Positions 45,516 through 53,855 are shown, counted from the stretch's first letter. The stretch is 64,000 bases of DNA from Dyella flava (GCF_016904955.1 NZ_JADIKE010000038.1:186001-250000); one strand, 5' to 3'. Made by a program: numbers and translations. Notes: a model not told the origin generated them from the sequence alone.

Positions 45516-46009
45516 ACGAACGCAAGACCTTGACCGACGCACAGCGCCGCGCCTTGCTGTCCAGTCCTGCAGGTTGGCTGGCCTGCGGCTTCGGGTCGGG
45601 CCTCACGCCGGTCGCCCAAGGCACGTTCGGTTCGCTGGCGTCGATCCTTCCGTGGCTGTGGCTGCGTCATGGTTCGTTGTCGCTGAACCTGCTGGTCATC
45701 GTTATCGGTTTTGCGATCGGCGTATGGGCTTGCGATGTCGCGAGCCGCACGCTGGGTGTGGACGATCATCGCAGCCTGGTGTGGGATGAATTCATCGGCC
45801 AGTGGATCGCACTGCTGCCCGCGCTGCTTGCGCCGTGGTGGGCGGTTGTCGCCGGCTTTGCGCTATTTCGCCTGTTCGATGTCTGGAAACCCTGGCCTAT
45901 CCGCTGGCTGGACAAGCATTTGAAGGGCGGCCTGGGTGTGATGGTGGATGATGTGATCGCCGGCATTTTCGCGGCGATCGTGTTGTGGGTGATACTTCGT
46001 CTGTTTTGA
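45512..46009 (+). CDS. pgpA: Phosphatidylglycerophosphatase A
   Basis: 165 residues from ATG 45512, overlapping the thiL stop. A membrane phosphatase that makes phosphatidylglycerol. The motifs GFGSGLTPVAQGTFGSL and SLVWDEFIGQWIAL, then FALFRLFDVWKPWPIRWLDK and GGLGVMVDDVIAGIFAAI are family-typical. Four spans are visible. It ends the riboflavin-thiamine block. Confidence 0.95.
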   Translation: MNERKTLTDAQRRALLSSPAGWLACGFGSGLTPVAQGTFGSLASILPWLWLRHGSLSLNLLVIVIGFAIGVWACDVASRTLGVDDHRSLVWDEFIGQWIALLPALLAPWWAVVAGFALFRLFDVWKPWPIRWLDKHLKGGLGVMVDDVIAGIFAAIVLWVILRLF

Positions 46010-46029
46010 ACGTCTCTAGAGGATGGGTC

Positions 46030-46842
46030 ATGGGCTTTGCCACGAAGAAAAAGTTTTTCGCTTTAACCCTGGCTTCGACACTCATCGCTGGATACGCCGG
46101 ATCAGCTAGCAGCATGCAGGCGATGGATCCCAATGGCCCTACCGCGCCGCCGAGCAATGCGCCTTCCGTAGGATCAAGCTATTTCTCAAAGCACTTCAGC
46201 ACCGATGCCCTGAGCATTGACGTCAAGAACGCCGTGCTCCAGGCCAATCTTGCGCCGGTCTCGTTCAAGAGGATCACGGTGCATACGCGCGATCAGGTGA
46301 CTGCCAGAGGCGAGGGCACGGGACAGCCCAACCAGGCCACGTATACCGTCACCATCGAGATGGAAGACGGTGGCCATGGGCTGGTGCGACAGACACAGTC
46401 CGCACAAAGTCGTGACGGCAATACGATCGTGCGGTTCGAACTGTCCTATCGCGGATATTTTCCATTCCTCACCCAGAGCGTTCCGGCCAACGCCGATTCC
46501 CTGCCGCCGGTGATCGAAGCGCGCAAGGTGATGCACTTCGATACGCATACCGACGGCCATATCAACTTCACCTATTTGTACGGCCCAAGCGGAAAGCCGA
46601 CCTTTGCCGATCCGGGGCAGGTCATTTGCGATAGCGGCAAAAGCTACAGTGCGTCGGAACTCAATCCGGCCATTCAAGGCCAGGCCTTGGAACTGAACTG
46701 CCAGAACGTCGACACGAACGGCATGACCACCAGCAAGATCAAACTGGCCTATCTGGAAAACTACGGCGTGGCGCTGATGGTGCACACGCAGAATCCCGAA
46801 AGTTCGCTGGACAGCACCATTGTCGATTTCACAGCGGAGTAA
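46030..46842 (+). CDS. Exported hypothetical protein
   Basis: 270 residues from ATG 46030 (AGAGGATGGG just upstream). A clear signal peptide (KKKFFALTLASTLIAGYAG, then SASS) precedes a Pro-rich segment (NGPTAPPSNAPS) and a beta-rich body (ATYTVTIEMEDGGHGLVRQT, HFDTHTDGHINFTYLYGPSG). Two cysteines (VICDSGKSYS and LNCQNVDTNG) about 22 residues apart may form a disulfide. No family was recognised. It lies 20 bp after pgpA and may be read through from it, but no functional link is apparent. Confidence 0.72.
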   Translation: MGFATKKKFFALTLASTLIAGYAGSASSMQAMDPNGPTAPPSNAPSVGSSYFSKHFSTDALSIDVKNAVLQANLAPVSFKRITVHTRDQVTARGEGTGQPNQATYTVTIEMEDGGHGLVRQTQSAQSRDGNTIVRFELSYRGYFPFLTQSVPANADSLPPVIEARKVMHFDTHTDGHINFTYLYGPSGKPTFADPGQVICDSGKSYSASELNPAIQGQALELNCQNVDTNGMTTSKIKLAYLENYGVALMVHTQNPESSLDSTIVDFTAE

Positions 46843-46908
46843 CGGGTTTTAAGCCATATGATCGGCAGTCATCGCCGATGATGGTTCGCTATCGCCAAGG
46901 AGATTTCC

Positions 46909-47877
46909 ATGCAGTACCGCCGTCTCGGCCACACTGGCTTGCAGTTGTCCGCGCTGTCTTTCGGAGCATGGGTCACCTTCGGCCGGCAGGTTGGGCGCTC
47001 CGAGGCGCGCGACATGATGGCGATGGCGTGGGACAACGGCGTCAATTTTTTCGATAACGCCGAAACCTACAACCACGGCGAGGCCGAACGCCTGATGGGC
47101 GACGTACTGGCTGACCTGCGCTTTCCGCGCGACAGCTACTGCGTGTCGAGCAAGGTGTATTTCGGCGCTGCGGAAAAACCGCGGCCGACGCAGCGTGGCC
47201 TGTCGCGCAAGCACGTGATCGAAGCCTGCAATCAGGCACTGGAACGCCTGCGCGTGGGACACCTGGATCTTTATTTCTGTCATCGCCCGGATCCGGAAAC
47301 GCCGATCGAAGAAACCGTCGCCGCGATGGATACCCTGGTCCGCCAGGGCAAGGTGCTGTACTGGGGCACCAGCGAATGGCCGGCGACCGCCATTCACGAA
47401 GCGCATCGCGTTGCACAGGCCATGCACATGTATGCGCCGGTGGTCGAACAGCCGCAATACAACCTGCTGCATCGCGAACGCGTGGAGCAGGAATACGCGC
47501 CGCTGTACGCCAGCTATGGCATGGGCACCACGATCTGGTCGCCGCTGGCTTCGGGTTTGCTCAGCGGCAAATACAGTCAGGGCGTACCGCAAGGGACACG
47601 GCTTACCCAGCCGGGCTACGAGTGGCTGCGTGACATGGTGCTGGGTGAGAGCGGCGAACGCGTGGAGAAGGTCAAGCAGCTGCCCGCCGTCGCGGCGGAG
47701 TTGGGAGCGACGCCGGCGCAGCTGGCGATCGCCTGGTGCCTGGCCAATCCGCATGTCTCGACGGTCATTCTGGGAGCGAGCCGAAAAGAGCAACTGGAAC
47801 AGAACCTGGGCGCGCTGGCCTTGCTGCCGAAATTCGACCTGCCTCTGAAAGAGCGCATCGAGCGCTTGCTGGCCTGA
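46909..47877 (+). CDS. Aldo/keto reductase (potassium-channel beta-subunit type)
   Basis: 322 residues, cytoplasmic, NADPH-dependent. The catalytic tetrad is visible: Asp49 and Tyr54 in NFFDNAETYNHGEAE, Lys82 in CVSSKVYFGAAE and His125 in LYFCHRPDPETPIEE. The coenzyme end is IAWCLANPHVSTVILGASRK. Closest in pattern to the Kv-beta/YghZ subgroup (LGHTGLQLSALSFGAWVTFG), whose members reduce small aldehydes and ketones. The substrate is unknown. A ribosome site (AAGGAGATTTCC) precedes the ATG. Confidence 0.93.
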   Translation: MQYRRLGHTGLQLSALSFGAWVTFGRQVGRSEARDMMAMAWDNGVNFFDNAETYNHGEAERLMGDVLADLRFPRDSYCVSSKVYFGAAEKPRPTQRGLSRKHVIEACNQALERLRVGHLDLYFCHRPDPETPIEETVAAMDTLVRQGKVLYWGTSEWPATAIHEAHRVAQAMHMYAPVVEQPQYNLLHRERVEQEYAPLYASYGMGTTIWSPLASGLLSGKYSQGVPQGTRLTQPGYEWLRDMVLGESGERVEKVKQLPAVAAELGATPAQLAIAWCLANPHVSTVILGASRKEQLEQNLGALALLPKFDLPLKERIERLLA

Positions 47878-47888
47878 TCGTCGCGCCC

Positions 47889-47967
47889 CGTCGCCCCGGC
47901 GCAGGCCGGGGCCCAGCGTCTTTAGCTTCAAAGGCCGGGAACAGCCGCCTTTGCGGGCGCGACGGAT
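47889..47967. repeat. Diverged CGTCCCGGCGAAGGCCGGG-type repeat
   Basis: The left arm CGTCGCCCCGGCGCAGGCCG resembles the perfect element at 40029; the right arm (CAGCCGCCTTTGCGGGCGCG) is degraded. It is probably an old copy. Confidence 0.6.
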
Positions 47968-47983
47968 GCCTGGGCCAGACCTG

Positions 47984-48012
47984 TTGACTTATAAATGAGA
48001 ATTATTATCATT
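47984..48012 (+). promoter_or_regulatory. Fur-regulated promoter of hemP
   Basis: TTGACT (47984-47989) and TATCAT (48006-48011) are spaced by 16 bp. The spacer and -10 overlap the Fur box TGAGAATTATTATCA (47996-48010), 14 of 15 positions of the 7-1-7 palindrome TGATAAT-N-ATTATCA. Fur with iron would block polymerase directly. The arrangement predicts strong expression under iron limitation. Confidence 0.92.
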
Positions 48013-48043
48013 TGACTCGTCACCCTGACGACGGAGCCGAGTC

Positions 48044-48247
48044 ATGTCCACCACCGGTACGCTAACCCTTTCCCGTCCCTCGCAACCGCCGATGCTGGCC
48101 AGCATCGAGGCCGCTCCCGCCGCAGCCGTGCGCCGCATTTCCAGCCAACGCCTGCTCGCCGGGGAGCGCGAACTGGTCATCCAGCACCTCGGCAGCGAGT
48201 ACCACCTGCGGTTGACTCGCAACGGCAAGCTGATCCTTACCAAGTAA
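48044..48247 (+). CDS. hemP: Hemin uptake protein HemP
   Basis: 67 residues. The C-terminal half, RRISSQRLLAGERELVIQHL and SEYHLRLTRNGKLILTK, is the HemP core. HemP proteins are small, usually Fur-controlled factors; in several bacteria they are needed for induction of heme receptors. The Fur-box promoter lies 32 bp upstream of the ATG. The following gene at 48362 is on the same strand and likely co-transcribed. No TonB receptor or heme ABC transporter is near, so the partners are elsewhere. Confidence 0.92.
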   Translation: MSTTGTLTLSRPSQPPMLASIEAAPAAAVRRISSQRLLAGERELVIQHLGSEYHLRLTRNGKLILTK

Positions 48248-48361
48248 GCGCCTGCGTGCCCTCTGTGGTGTGCAGAGGGCGCTCATTTGCCGATTCCTTT
48301 CTTACCTGTCCGCCAGCGCGCCCAGGCGCATGCCAGCCGGGTCTTCACTCAGGAGATCGCC

Positions 48362-48931
48362 ATGTTCGGCTGGTTGGCCGCTCGTTCCACGTCACTCTGT
48401 AGCCGCGCGCCGTTAACCGTCGTATCGCGGCGCGTCCGACCCATCAAGCCGCAATCATTGCTAAGCACGTTGCCCGCGTTCGGCAGCGTGCTTTATCTGC
48501 ACGCTTCAGCAGAGGCGGTGATGCGGGATAGCCTGCCATCGGGTTTGCTGGTCACGCAGCGCGCCTTCGCACCGTTGCTGGACACCTGCTGGCTGGTGGC
48601 CACCAGCGTGGTCACCGACGACGGTCCACGTGAATGGTTCGAATGCATCGACCGGTTTGGCCATCCGCGCGCGCGGCTGCATCTGCTGCCCGACACGGAC
48701 TATCTCGCCTGGGATGCGCTGATGAGTTCGTGCGAACCGGATGGCGGGCTGCCGCGCTTGCCTGGCGCCACACCGCTGCGACCCGACAGCGCGATGGTGG
48801 TGAATTTCCAGTTGCGCAAGTTGGCTGGATTGTTGCTGTTGGAGCAGGGCCGTGCGGTTTCGCTATCGCCCTTGGGCGACCGCATTGCGGCGCGTATCGC
48901 CCATGCCGAATCGGCGGCTTTGCTGAAGTAA
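48362..48931 (+). CDS. HemS/ChuX-like heme-utilization domain protein (putative)
   Basis: 189 residues from ATG 48362, with CAGGAGATCGCC upstream. The stretch WFECIDRFGHPRARLHLLPD followed by TDYLAWDALMSSC resembles the HemS/ChuX pattern in which a FDxxGxxxHKxY strand is followed by a conserved Trp. The product is about half the length of HemS proteins, with a single such unit. The N-terminus (FGWLAARSTSLCSR) is not a good signal peptide, so it is probably cytoplasmic. The link to iron comes from its place after Fur-controlled hemP. The similarity is by eye and the function is only suggested. Confidence 0.6.
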   Translation: MFGWLAARSTSLCSRAPLTVVSRRVRPIKPQSLLSTLPAFGSVLYLHASAEAVMRDSLPSGLLVTQRAFAPLLDTCWLVATSVVTDDGPREWFECIDRFGHPRARLHLLPDTDYLAWDALMSSCEPDGGLPRLPGATPLRPDSAMVVNFQLRKLAGLLLLEQGRAVSLSPLGDRIAARIAHAESAALLK

Positions 48932-48934
48932 GCG

Positions 48935-49101
48935 TGTCCGGACCGTCCTGTCCATCTGTCCGCCTAAGTGTCCGCGGACAGCGGGTGGCTTGCGTAGTGC
49001 AATGATAAGTCATTGATCAATAGTCGATTATTGCGTGTCCGCAGGCTGGCACGCAGTTTGCTGAACATGGGTGGGGGCCGCACTGTCCGCGGCCAGGGAC
49101 A
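48935..49101 (+). promoter_or_regulatory. TGTCC half-site cluster, candidate enhancer for the NtrC-type regulator
   Basis: TGTCC occurs at 48935, 48949, 48957, 48969, 49036 and 49084. The copy at 48969-48980 is the perfect palindrome TGTCCGCGGACA. The copy at 49084-49101 is TGTCC, an 8-nt spacer and GGACA. The palindrome lies about 80 bp upstream of the sigma-54 promoter, the usual place for an upstream activating site. The 49084 pair overlaps the start of the transcript. Which protein binds is inferred. Confidence 0.65.
49047..49062 (+). promoter_or_regulatory. Sigma-54 promoter of the exporter operon
   Basis: TGGCACG, CAGT, TTGCT matches the sigma-54 consensus TGGCACG-N4-TTGCW at every defined position. 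The GG of the -24 and the GC of the -12 are at 49048-49049 and 49060-49061. The predicted start is near 49073, 34 bp before the adaptor ATG. This agrees with the sigma-54-dependent activator encoded at the end of the operon. Confidence 0.88.
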
Positions 49102-49106
49102 CATCA

Positions 49107-50378
49107 ATGATTCGCGACACCTCCGCGCAGGACCGCCTGATCCAGGTCAAACCAAGCCGGAAGAAAAAAATGCTTTGGGTCGGGGCTGCCGTCGCCGTTG
49201 TAGTGGTGCTGGCTCTGATCCTGCCGGGTATCGCCCGGCTGTTTTCCGCCGACGCATCGGTCAGCGCATCGCGCCTGGCCTTCGCCACGGTGCAACGCGG
49301 TCCATTCATTCGCGATATCGCTGCCGAAGGCCAGGTGGTCGCCGCGGTAAGCCCGACGCTGTATGCCACCTACGGCGGTGCGGTCACCTTGCAGGTGCAT
49401 GCTGGCGACACGGTGAAGAAAGGCCAGGTACTGGCGGTGATCGACAGCCCTGAATTGCGCAACAAGCTGTTGCAGGAACAATCCAACGCCGATGCGATGG
49501 AAGTCGATTACATGCGCGCGCAAATCGACGCGCGCAAGCAGCGTTCCGAAATGCAGACGGCGTACGACAACGCCAAGATCGACGCAGAAACCGCCGCACG
49601 CGATTTCGATCGCTATCAGAAAGCCTACAGCCAAGGCGGTGTGCCCAAGATGGACGTGGACCGCGCCCAGGACACACTGGACAAGGCCAAGATCACGCTG
49701 GAACACGCCAAGAATAATCTGGGCCTGGACAACGACAGCGAGACCTTTGATATCCAGGCGAAGAAGCTCGCCCATGAGCGCCAGTTGCTGCTGGTGCAGG
49801 ATCTGCAACGCCAGGTCGACAACCTCAATGTGCGCTCGCCCGTTGACGGCCAGGTCGGCCAGCTGTTTATCGCCGAACGCGCCACCGTCGCCAAGGATGC
49901 GCAGTTGCTCAGCGTGATCGATCTGTCCGCGCTGGAAGTGGAAGTGAAAGTGCCGGAAAGCTTCGCGCGGGATCTGGCCATCGGCATGTCCGGTGAAATC
50001 AGCGGCAACGACAACACCTGGAAGGGCATCGTCAGCGCGATCTCGCCGGAAGTGGTCAATGGCGAAGTCGCCGCACGCGTACGCTTCGACGGCGAAACGC
50101 CCAAGCAACTGCGCCAGAACCAGCGCCTGTCCGTACGCATCCTGCTCGACCATCGCGAAAACGTGCTCACGGTGCAGCGAGGTTCGTTCGTGGATGAATC
50201 CGGCGGCAGCTATGCCTATGTGGTACGCGATGGCATGGCCACCAAGACGCCGATCCGCGTGGGTGAAAGCAGCATCGACAAAGTGGAAATCCTCGATGGC
50301 CTGAAGGAAGGCGACAACATCGTGATCTCCGGTACCGACAACTTCAAAGGCGCGCAGCACGTCGTGATCAGCCGCTGA
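49107..50378 (+). CDS. HlyD/MacA-type periplasmic adaptor subunit
   Basis: 423 residues from ATG 49107; a GTG-type start at 49071 would lie before the predicted transcript start. One N-terminal anchor (KKKMLWVGAAVAVVVVLALI) is followed by a lipoyl half-motif GGAVTLQVHAGDTVKKGQVL. A long coiled-coil hairpin spans about residues 105-225 (KLLQEQSNADAMEVDYMRAQ). The second lipoyl half is VRSPVDGQVGQLFIAE. Barrel and membrane-proximal domains follow (ALEVEVKVPESFARDLAIG, VRDGMATKTPIRVGESS). The gene is first in the operon and directly downstream of the sigma-54 promoter. It would couple the inner-membrane ABC transporter to an outer-membrane channel; no TolC-like gene is present. Confidence 0.93.
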   Translation: MIRDTSAQDRLIQVKPSRKKKMLWVGAAVAVVVVLALILPGIARLFSADASVSASRLAFATVQRGPFIRDIAAEGQVVAAVSPTLYATYGGAVTLQVHAGDTVKKGQVLAVIDSPELRNKLLQEQSNADAMEVDYMRAQIDARKQRSEMQTAYDNAKIDAETAARDFDRYQKAYSQGGVPKMDVDRAQDTLDKAKITLEHAKNNLGLDNDSETFDIQAKKLAHERQLLLVQDLQRQVDNLNVRSPVDGQVGQLFIAERATVAKDAQLLSVIDLSALEVEVKVPESFARDLAIGMSGEISGNDNTWKGIVSAISPEVVNGEVAARVRFDGETPKQLRQNQRLSVRILLDHRENVLTVQRGSFVDESGGSYAYVVRDGMATKTPIRVGESSIDKVEILDGLKEGDNIVISGTDNFKGAQHVVISR

Positions 50379-50382
50379 GCAA

Positions 50383-50427
50383 GGGGATAGGGATGGGGTC
50401 CGCCCCAGTCCCCCATCCCTGTTCCCC
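50383..50427 (+). other. Hairpin between adaptor and ATPase genes
   Basis: GGGATGGGG at 50390-50398 pairs with CCCCATCCC at 50411-50419, extended by GGGGA/TCCCC outside. It occupies most of the 70-bp gap. It may stabilise the upstream message or partly terminate the operon. Confidence 0.6.
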
Positions 50428-50448
50428 TAACTACCAAAGGAAAAAACA

Positions 50449-51171
50449 ATGCTGAAGATGACGCATCTCTCCAAGGTCTATCGCACCGAAGTGGTGGAAA
50501 CCTACGCGCTTCGCGATTTCAACATCGATGTGAAGGAGGGCGAATTCGTCGCCGTGACCGGTCCGTCCGGTTCGGGCAAGACCACCTTCCTGACCATTGC
50601 CGGTCTGCTCGAAACCTTCACGGGTGGCGAATATCACCTGGATGGCATCGAAGTCAGCCAGCTCAACGACAACGCGCGCTCAAAGATCCGCAACGAAAAG
50701 ATCGGTTTCATCTTCCAGGCCTTCAACCTGATTCCCGACCTCAACGTGTTCGACAATGTGGAAGTGCCGTTGCGTTATCGCGGCATGAAAGCGCCGGAGC
50801 GCAAGGAGCGCATCATGGGTGCGCTGGAGCGTGTCGGCCTGGCCTCGCGCGCCAAGCACTATCCGGCTGAATTGTCCGGCGGCCAGCAGCAGCGCGTCGC
50901 CATCGCCCGCGCGCTCGCCGGCAGCCCGCGCCTGCTGCTCGCCGACGAACCCACCGGCAACCTGGATACGCAGATGGCCCGTGGCGTAATGGAACTGCTG
51001 GAAGAAATCCATCGCGACGGCGCCACCATCGTGATGGTGACGCACGATCCGGAACTGGCCGCACGCGCACAACGCAATGTGCACATCATCGACGGCCAGG
51101 TGGTGGATCTGGCGGAAGATCCGCGCTTCCACACGGCCTATACCGCCGCCGCCGGACAAATACGCGGCTAG
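50449..51171 (+). CDS. ABC transporter ATPase (MacB/LolD type)
   Basis: 240 residues, cytoplasmic. Walker A is GPSGSGKTTFLT, the Q-loop IGFIFQAFNLIPDLNVFDN, the signature YPAELSGGQQQRVAIARALA, Walker B LLLADEPTGNLD and the H-loop VMVTHDPELAARA. This is the type of ATPase that powers FtsX/MacB-fold permeases by a mechanotransmission mechanism rather than classical alternating access. It is the only ATPase of the cluster and must serve all the permeases that follow. A ribosome site (AAAGGAAAAAAC) precedes the ATG. Confidence 0.96.
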   Translation: MLKMTHLSKVYRTEVVETYALRDFNIDVKEGEFVAVTGPSGSGKTTFLTIAGLLETFTGGEYHLDGIEVSQLNDNARSKIRNEKIGFIFQAFNLIPDLNVFDNVEVPLRYRGMKAPERKERIMGALERVGLASRAKHYPAELSGGQQQRVAIARALAGSPRLLLADEPTGNLDTQMARGVMELLEEIHRDGATIVMVTHDPELAARAQRNVHIIDGQVVDLAEDPRFHTAYTAAAGQIRG

Positions 51172-51180
51172 CGCGTTTCT

Positions 51181-51217
51181 CCCTCTCCCCTTTGGGGAGA
51201 GGGTTGGGGTGAGGGGC
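51181..51217. repeat. CCCTCTCCCC hairpin element inside the exporter operon
   Basis: CCCTCTCCCC, TTT, GGGGAGAGGG, followed by TTGGGGTGAGGGG. It is the same element as at 10280 and 30157, here in the 87-bp gap between the ATPase and the first permease. Inside an operon such a stem can set the relative yield of upstream and downstream products. Confidence 0.85.
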
Positions 51218-51258
51218 CACCCTCGCCATAACTTTCAGAAGACCAACATCGAGCCATC

Positions 51259-52569
51259 ATGTTCGCCTACTACTCCCAGCTCGGCCTGCGTAGTCTCAAG
51301 CGCAACCCCATGCTCACCGCGCTGATGGTGATGGCGATCGGCTTTGGCGTGGCCGCGTCGATGATTACCTACTCGGTATTCCGCGCGGTATCCGGCGATC
51401 CGATTCCGCAAAAGTCTGCACAGCTGTTTATGCCGCAGATCGACAGCTGGGGCCCGGAGCAAAATGAAAAGGGCGATCCGCCCGGCGCACTGAATTATGT
51501 CGATGCGATGGCCTTGATGCGGGCGCATCAGGCTTCGCGCATGACCCTGATTTATTCGGTGATGTTGTCAGTGCTGCCGCATGATGCCAACAGCGTGCCG
51601 GCCTCGACCAATGGCTTCGCCGTGACGGCTGATTTCTTCACGATGTTCAATGTGCCATTTCAGTACGGCAGTGGCTGGAGCAATGCCGATGACGATGCCC
51701 GTGCGGCGGATGTCGTGATTACCCAGGAATTCAATCAGCGGCTGTTTGGCGGTGCGAACAGCGTAGGGCAAAAAATCACCCTGTCCGGGCACGACTACCG
51801 TATCGTCGGCGTGACCAGTCACTGGGATCCATCGCCGCGTTTTTACGATGTATGGGGCGAAAGCGGTTTCGACGATGCGCCCGATTTCTACCTGCTGCTC
51901 AACCGCGCCCTGGATCTCAAAGTCGACAACAGCGGTCGGAACAGCTGCCGCGGCGCGATTACCTACAACAGCTGGGACACATACCTGCAAAGCAACTGCG
52001 TCTGGCTGATGCCCTGGGTGGAACTGGATAACCCCGGCGATGTCGAGCGCTATCGCAGCTTCCTGCAGGCTTATTCGGCTGATCAGCAGCACGCCGGCCG
52101 CTTCGGCTGGGCGCCGAATGTGCGCTTGCCCAACGTGACGGGATGGCTGGATTACGAGAAGGTGGTGCCGCCCGAGAGCCGCATTTCGCTGGTGGTGGCG
52201 CTGAGCTTCTTCGTCATCTGCCTGGTCAACACGATCGGCCTGTTGCTGGCGAAATTCATGCGCCGGGCGGGCGAAATCGGCGTGCGTCGTGCGCTCGGTG
52301 CAACCCGGCATGAGATCTACGCGCAGTACCTGGTCGAGGCCGCGGCGGTTGGACTGGCCGGAGGCGTGCTGGGCTTGCTGCTTACCGCGGCGGGCATGTC
52401 CGGTGTCGGCCTGCTGTTCGAGCCCGAGATCGCGCGGCTTGCGCATCTGGATGTGTCGCTGATCGGTTTGACCCTGGCGTTGGCGGTCTTCGCCACCGTG
52501 GCCGCCGCGTTTTATCCCGCCTGGCGTGCCGCGCAGGTGCAGCCGGCCTGGCAATTGAAGTCCAACTGA
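51259..52569 (+). CDS. FtsX/MacB-type permease A1 (first A-B pair)
   Basis: 436 residues. TM1 is in LTALMVMAIGFGVAASMITY. A periplasmic MacB-PCD domain (about residues 45-300) contains FQYGSGWSNADDDARAADVV and FNQRLFGGANSVGQKITLSG, with a cysteine pair Cys230 and Cys247 (NSCRGA, SNCVWL). Three C-terminal spans begin with SLVVALSFFVICLVNTIGLL, with the coupling helix FMRRAGEIGVRRALGATRHE. The C-terminus is VQPAWQLKSN. A 15-bp gap precedes the partner B1. The A type keeps the periplasmic domain longer than the B type. Confidence 0.93.
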   Translation: MFAYYSQLGLRSLKRNPMLTALMVMAIGFGVAASMITYSVFRAVSGDPIPQKSAQLFMPQIDSWGPEQNEKGDPPGALNYVDAMALMRAHQASRMTLIYSVMLSVLPHDANSVPASTNGFAVTADFFTMFNVPFQYGSGWSNADDDARAADVVITQEFNQRLFGGANSVGQKITLSGHDYRIVGVTSHWDPSPRFYDVWGESGFDDAPDFYLLLNRALDLKVDNSGRNSCRGAITYNSWDTYLQSNCVWLMPWVELDNPGDVERYRSFLQAYSADQQHAGRFGWAPNVRLPNVTGWLDYEKVVPPESRISLVVALSFFVICLVNTIGLLLAKFMRRAGEIGVRRALGATRHEIYAQYLVEAAAVGLAGGVLGLLLTAAGMSGVGLLFEPEIARLAHLDVSLIGLTLALAVFATVAAAFYPAWRAAQVQPAWQLKSN

Positions 52570-52584
52570 GGCGAGGAAGCGAAC

Positions 52585-53817
52585 ATGCAGATTCACCCCA
52601 TTCTCGCCGCACTGCGTCGACACAAAGCCGGTACCGTGCTGATCGCCTTGCAGATCGCGTTGACCCTGGCGATCGTCTGCAACGCGCTGTTCATCATCGA
52701 CCAGCGCCTGGCGCACATTTCCGAGCCGAGCGGCGTCGATGAAGCTAACCTGTTCGTGATCAAGAATCTGTGGGGCGAGCAGTACTCCACCCAGCAAGCG
52801 GTGGAGCGAATCGAAGAGGACCTCAACACGCTGCGGCAATTGCCGGCGGTCCAGGATGCCACGCCCGTCGACGGCTATCCCATGGGTACAACCAATGAGG
52901 ACAACTTCATCACGATGAAGCCGGATCAGCGCGCCCCGACCACCGACGCGTCGTTTTATACCGGGGATGATCACTTCCTGCGCACGTTCGGGCTCAAGCT
53001 GATCGCCGGCCGTGACTTTCGCCCCGATGAAATCGAGAACAAGGGATTGCGGGACAGCATCGTTCCACCGGTCGCCATCATCAGCAAGACGATGGCCGAC
53101 AAGATTTATCCGAACGGCGACGCGCTCGGCAAGACGTTCTATGCCATGACTCCCACGCCGATCACCATCATCGGCATTGTGGAAACGCTGCATCGGATGG
53201 ATGTGTCGACCTGGAGCGCGCCCTACACCGGTGAATCGATGTTGACGCCCGTACGCATGGCCATGCCCATAGGGATTTACTACGCCGTGCGGGCCAAGCC
53301 AGGTCAGCGCGATGTGGCAATGGGCGAGGCGCGCAAAGCGCTGTTTGCGGAAAACCGCATGCGCATCATCGATCCCAAGGACGGCATTCTGAGCTTTACC
53401 GAAATTCGCCGTCGTGCCTTCGACAGCGATCGCGGCATGGCCATCCTGATGGGCATCATCTGCCTGGTGCTGCTGGCGATCACCGCCGCGGGCATCGTCG
53501 GCCTCACCAGCTTCTGGGTGGGCCAGCGCCGCCGGCAGATCGGCGTGCGCCGTGCGCTGGGCGCGACCCATCGCGACATCCTGAACTACTTCATGACGGA
53601 AAACCTGCTGATCAGTCTCGGCGGTGTCCTCATCGGCGTGCTGCTGACGTTTGGACTCAACCTGTGGCTGGTGACCCGTTTCACGCTGAATGTGCTGCCG
53701 CTGACCTATGTACTGGGCGGCATCGTCATCCTGTTGTTGCTGGGGCAGGGCGCGGTGCTGGCGCCGGCGCTGCGTGCATCGCGCGTGCCGCCGATCGAGG
53801 CGACGCGGCCGGCATGA
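52585..53817 (+). CDS. FtsX/MacB-type permease B1
   Basis: 410 residues. The N-terminus MQIHPILAALRRHKAGTVLI and TM1 LQIALTLAIVCNALFII define the B type, with a Cys in TM1. The periplasmic domain has AGRDFRPDEIENKGLRDS and MADKIYPNGDALGKTFYAMT. The C-terminal membrane part is MGIICLVLLAITAAGIVGLT with coupling segment VGQRRRQIGVRRALGATHRD and ends PPIEATRPA. The B type lacks the periplasmic cysteine pair of the A type. It follows A1 by 15 bp and precedes A2 by 38 bp. Confidence 0.93.
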   Translation: MQIHPILAALRRHKAGTVLIALQIALTLAIVCNALFIIDQRLAHISEPSGVDEANLFVIKNLWGEQYSTQQAVERIEEDLNTLRQLPAVQDATPVDGYPMGTTNEDNFITMKPDQRAPTTDASFYTGDDHFLRTFGLKLIAGRDFRPDEIENKGLRDSIVPPVAIISKTMADKIYPNGDALGKTFYAMTPTPITIIGIVETLHRMDVSTWSAPYTGESMLTPVRMAMPIGIYYAVRAKPGQRDVAMGEARKALFAENRMRIIDPKDGILSFTEIRRRAFDSDRGMAILMGIICLVLLAITAAGIVGLTSFWVGQRRRQIGVRRALGATHRDILNYFMTENLLISLGGVLIGVLLTFGLNLWLVTRFTLNVLPLTYVLGGIVILLLLGQGAVLAPALRASRVPPIEATRPA

Positions 53818-53855
53818 GCAGGCATCCACGCCAACGGACCGGGGAGTAAAACGAG

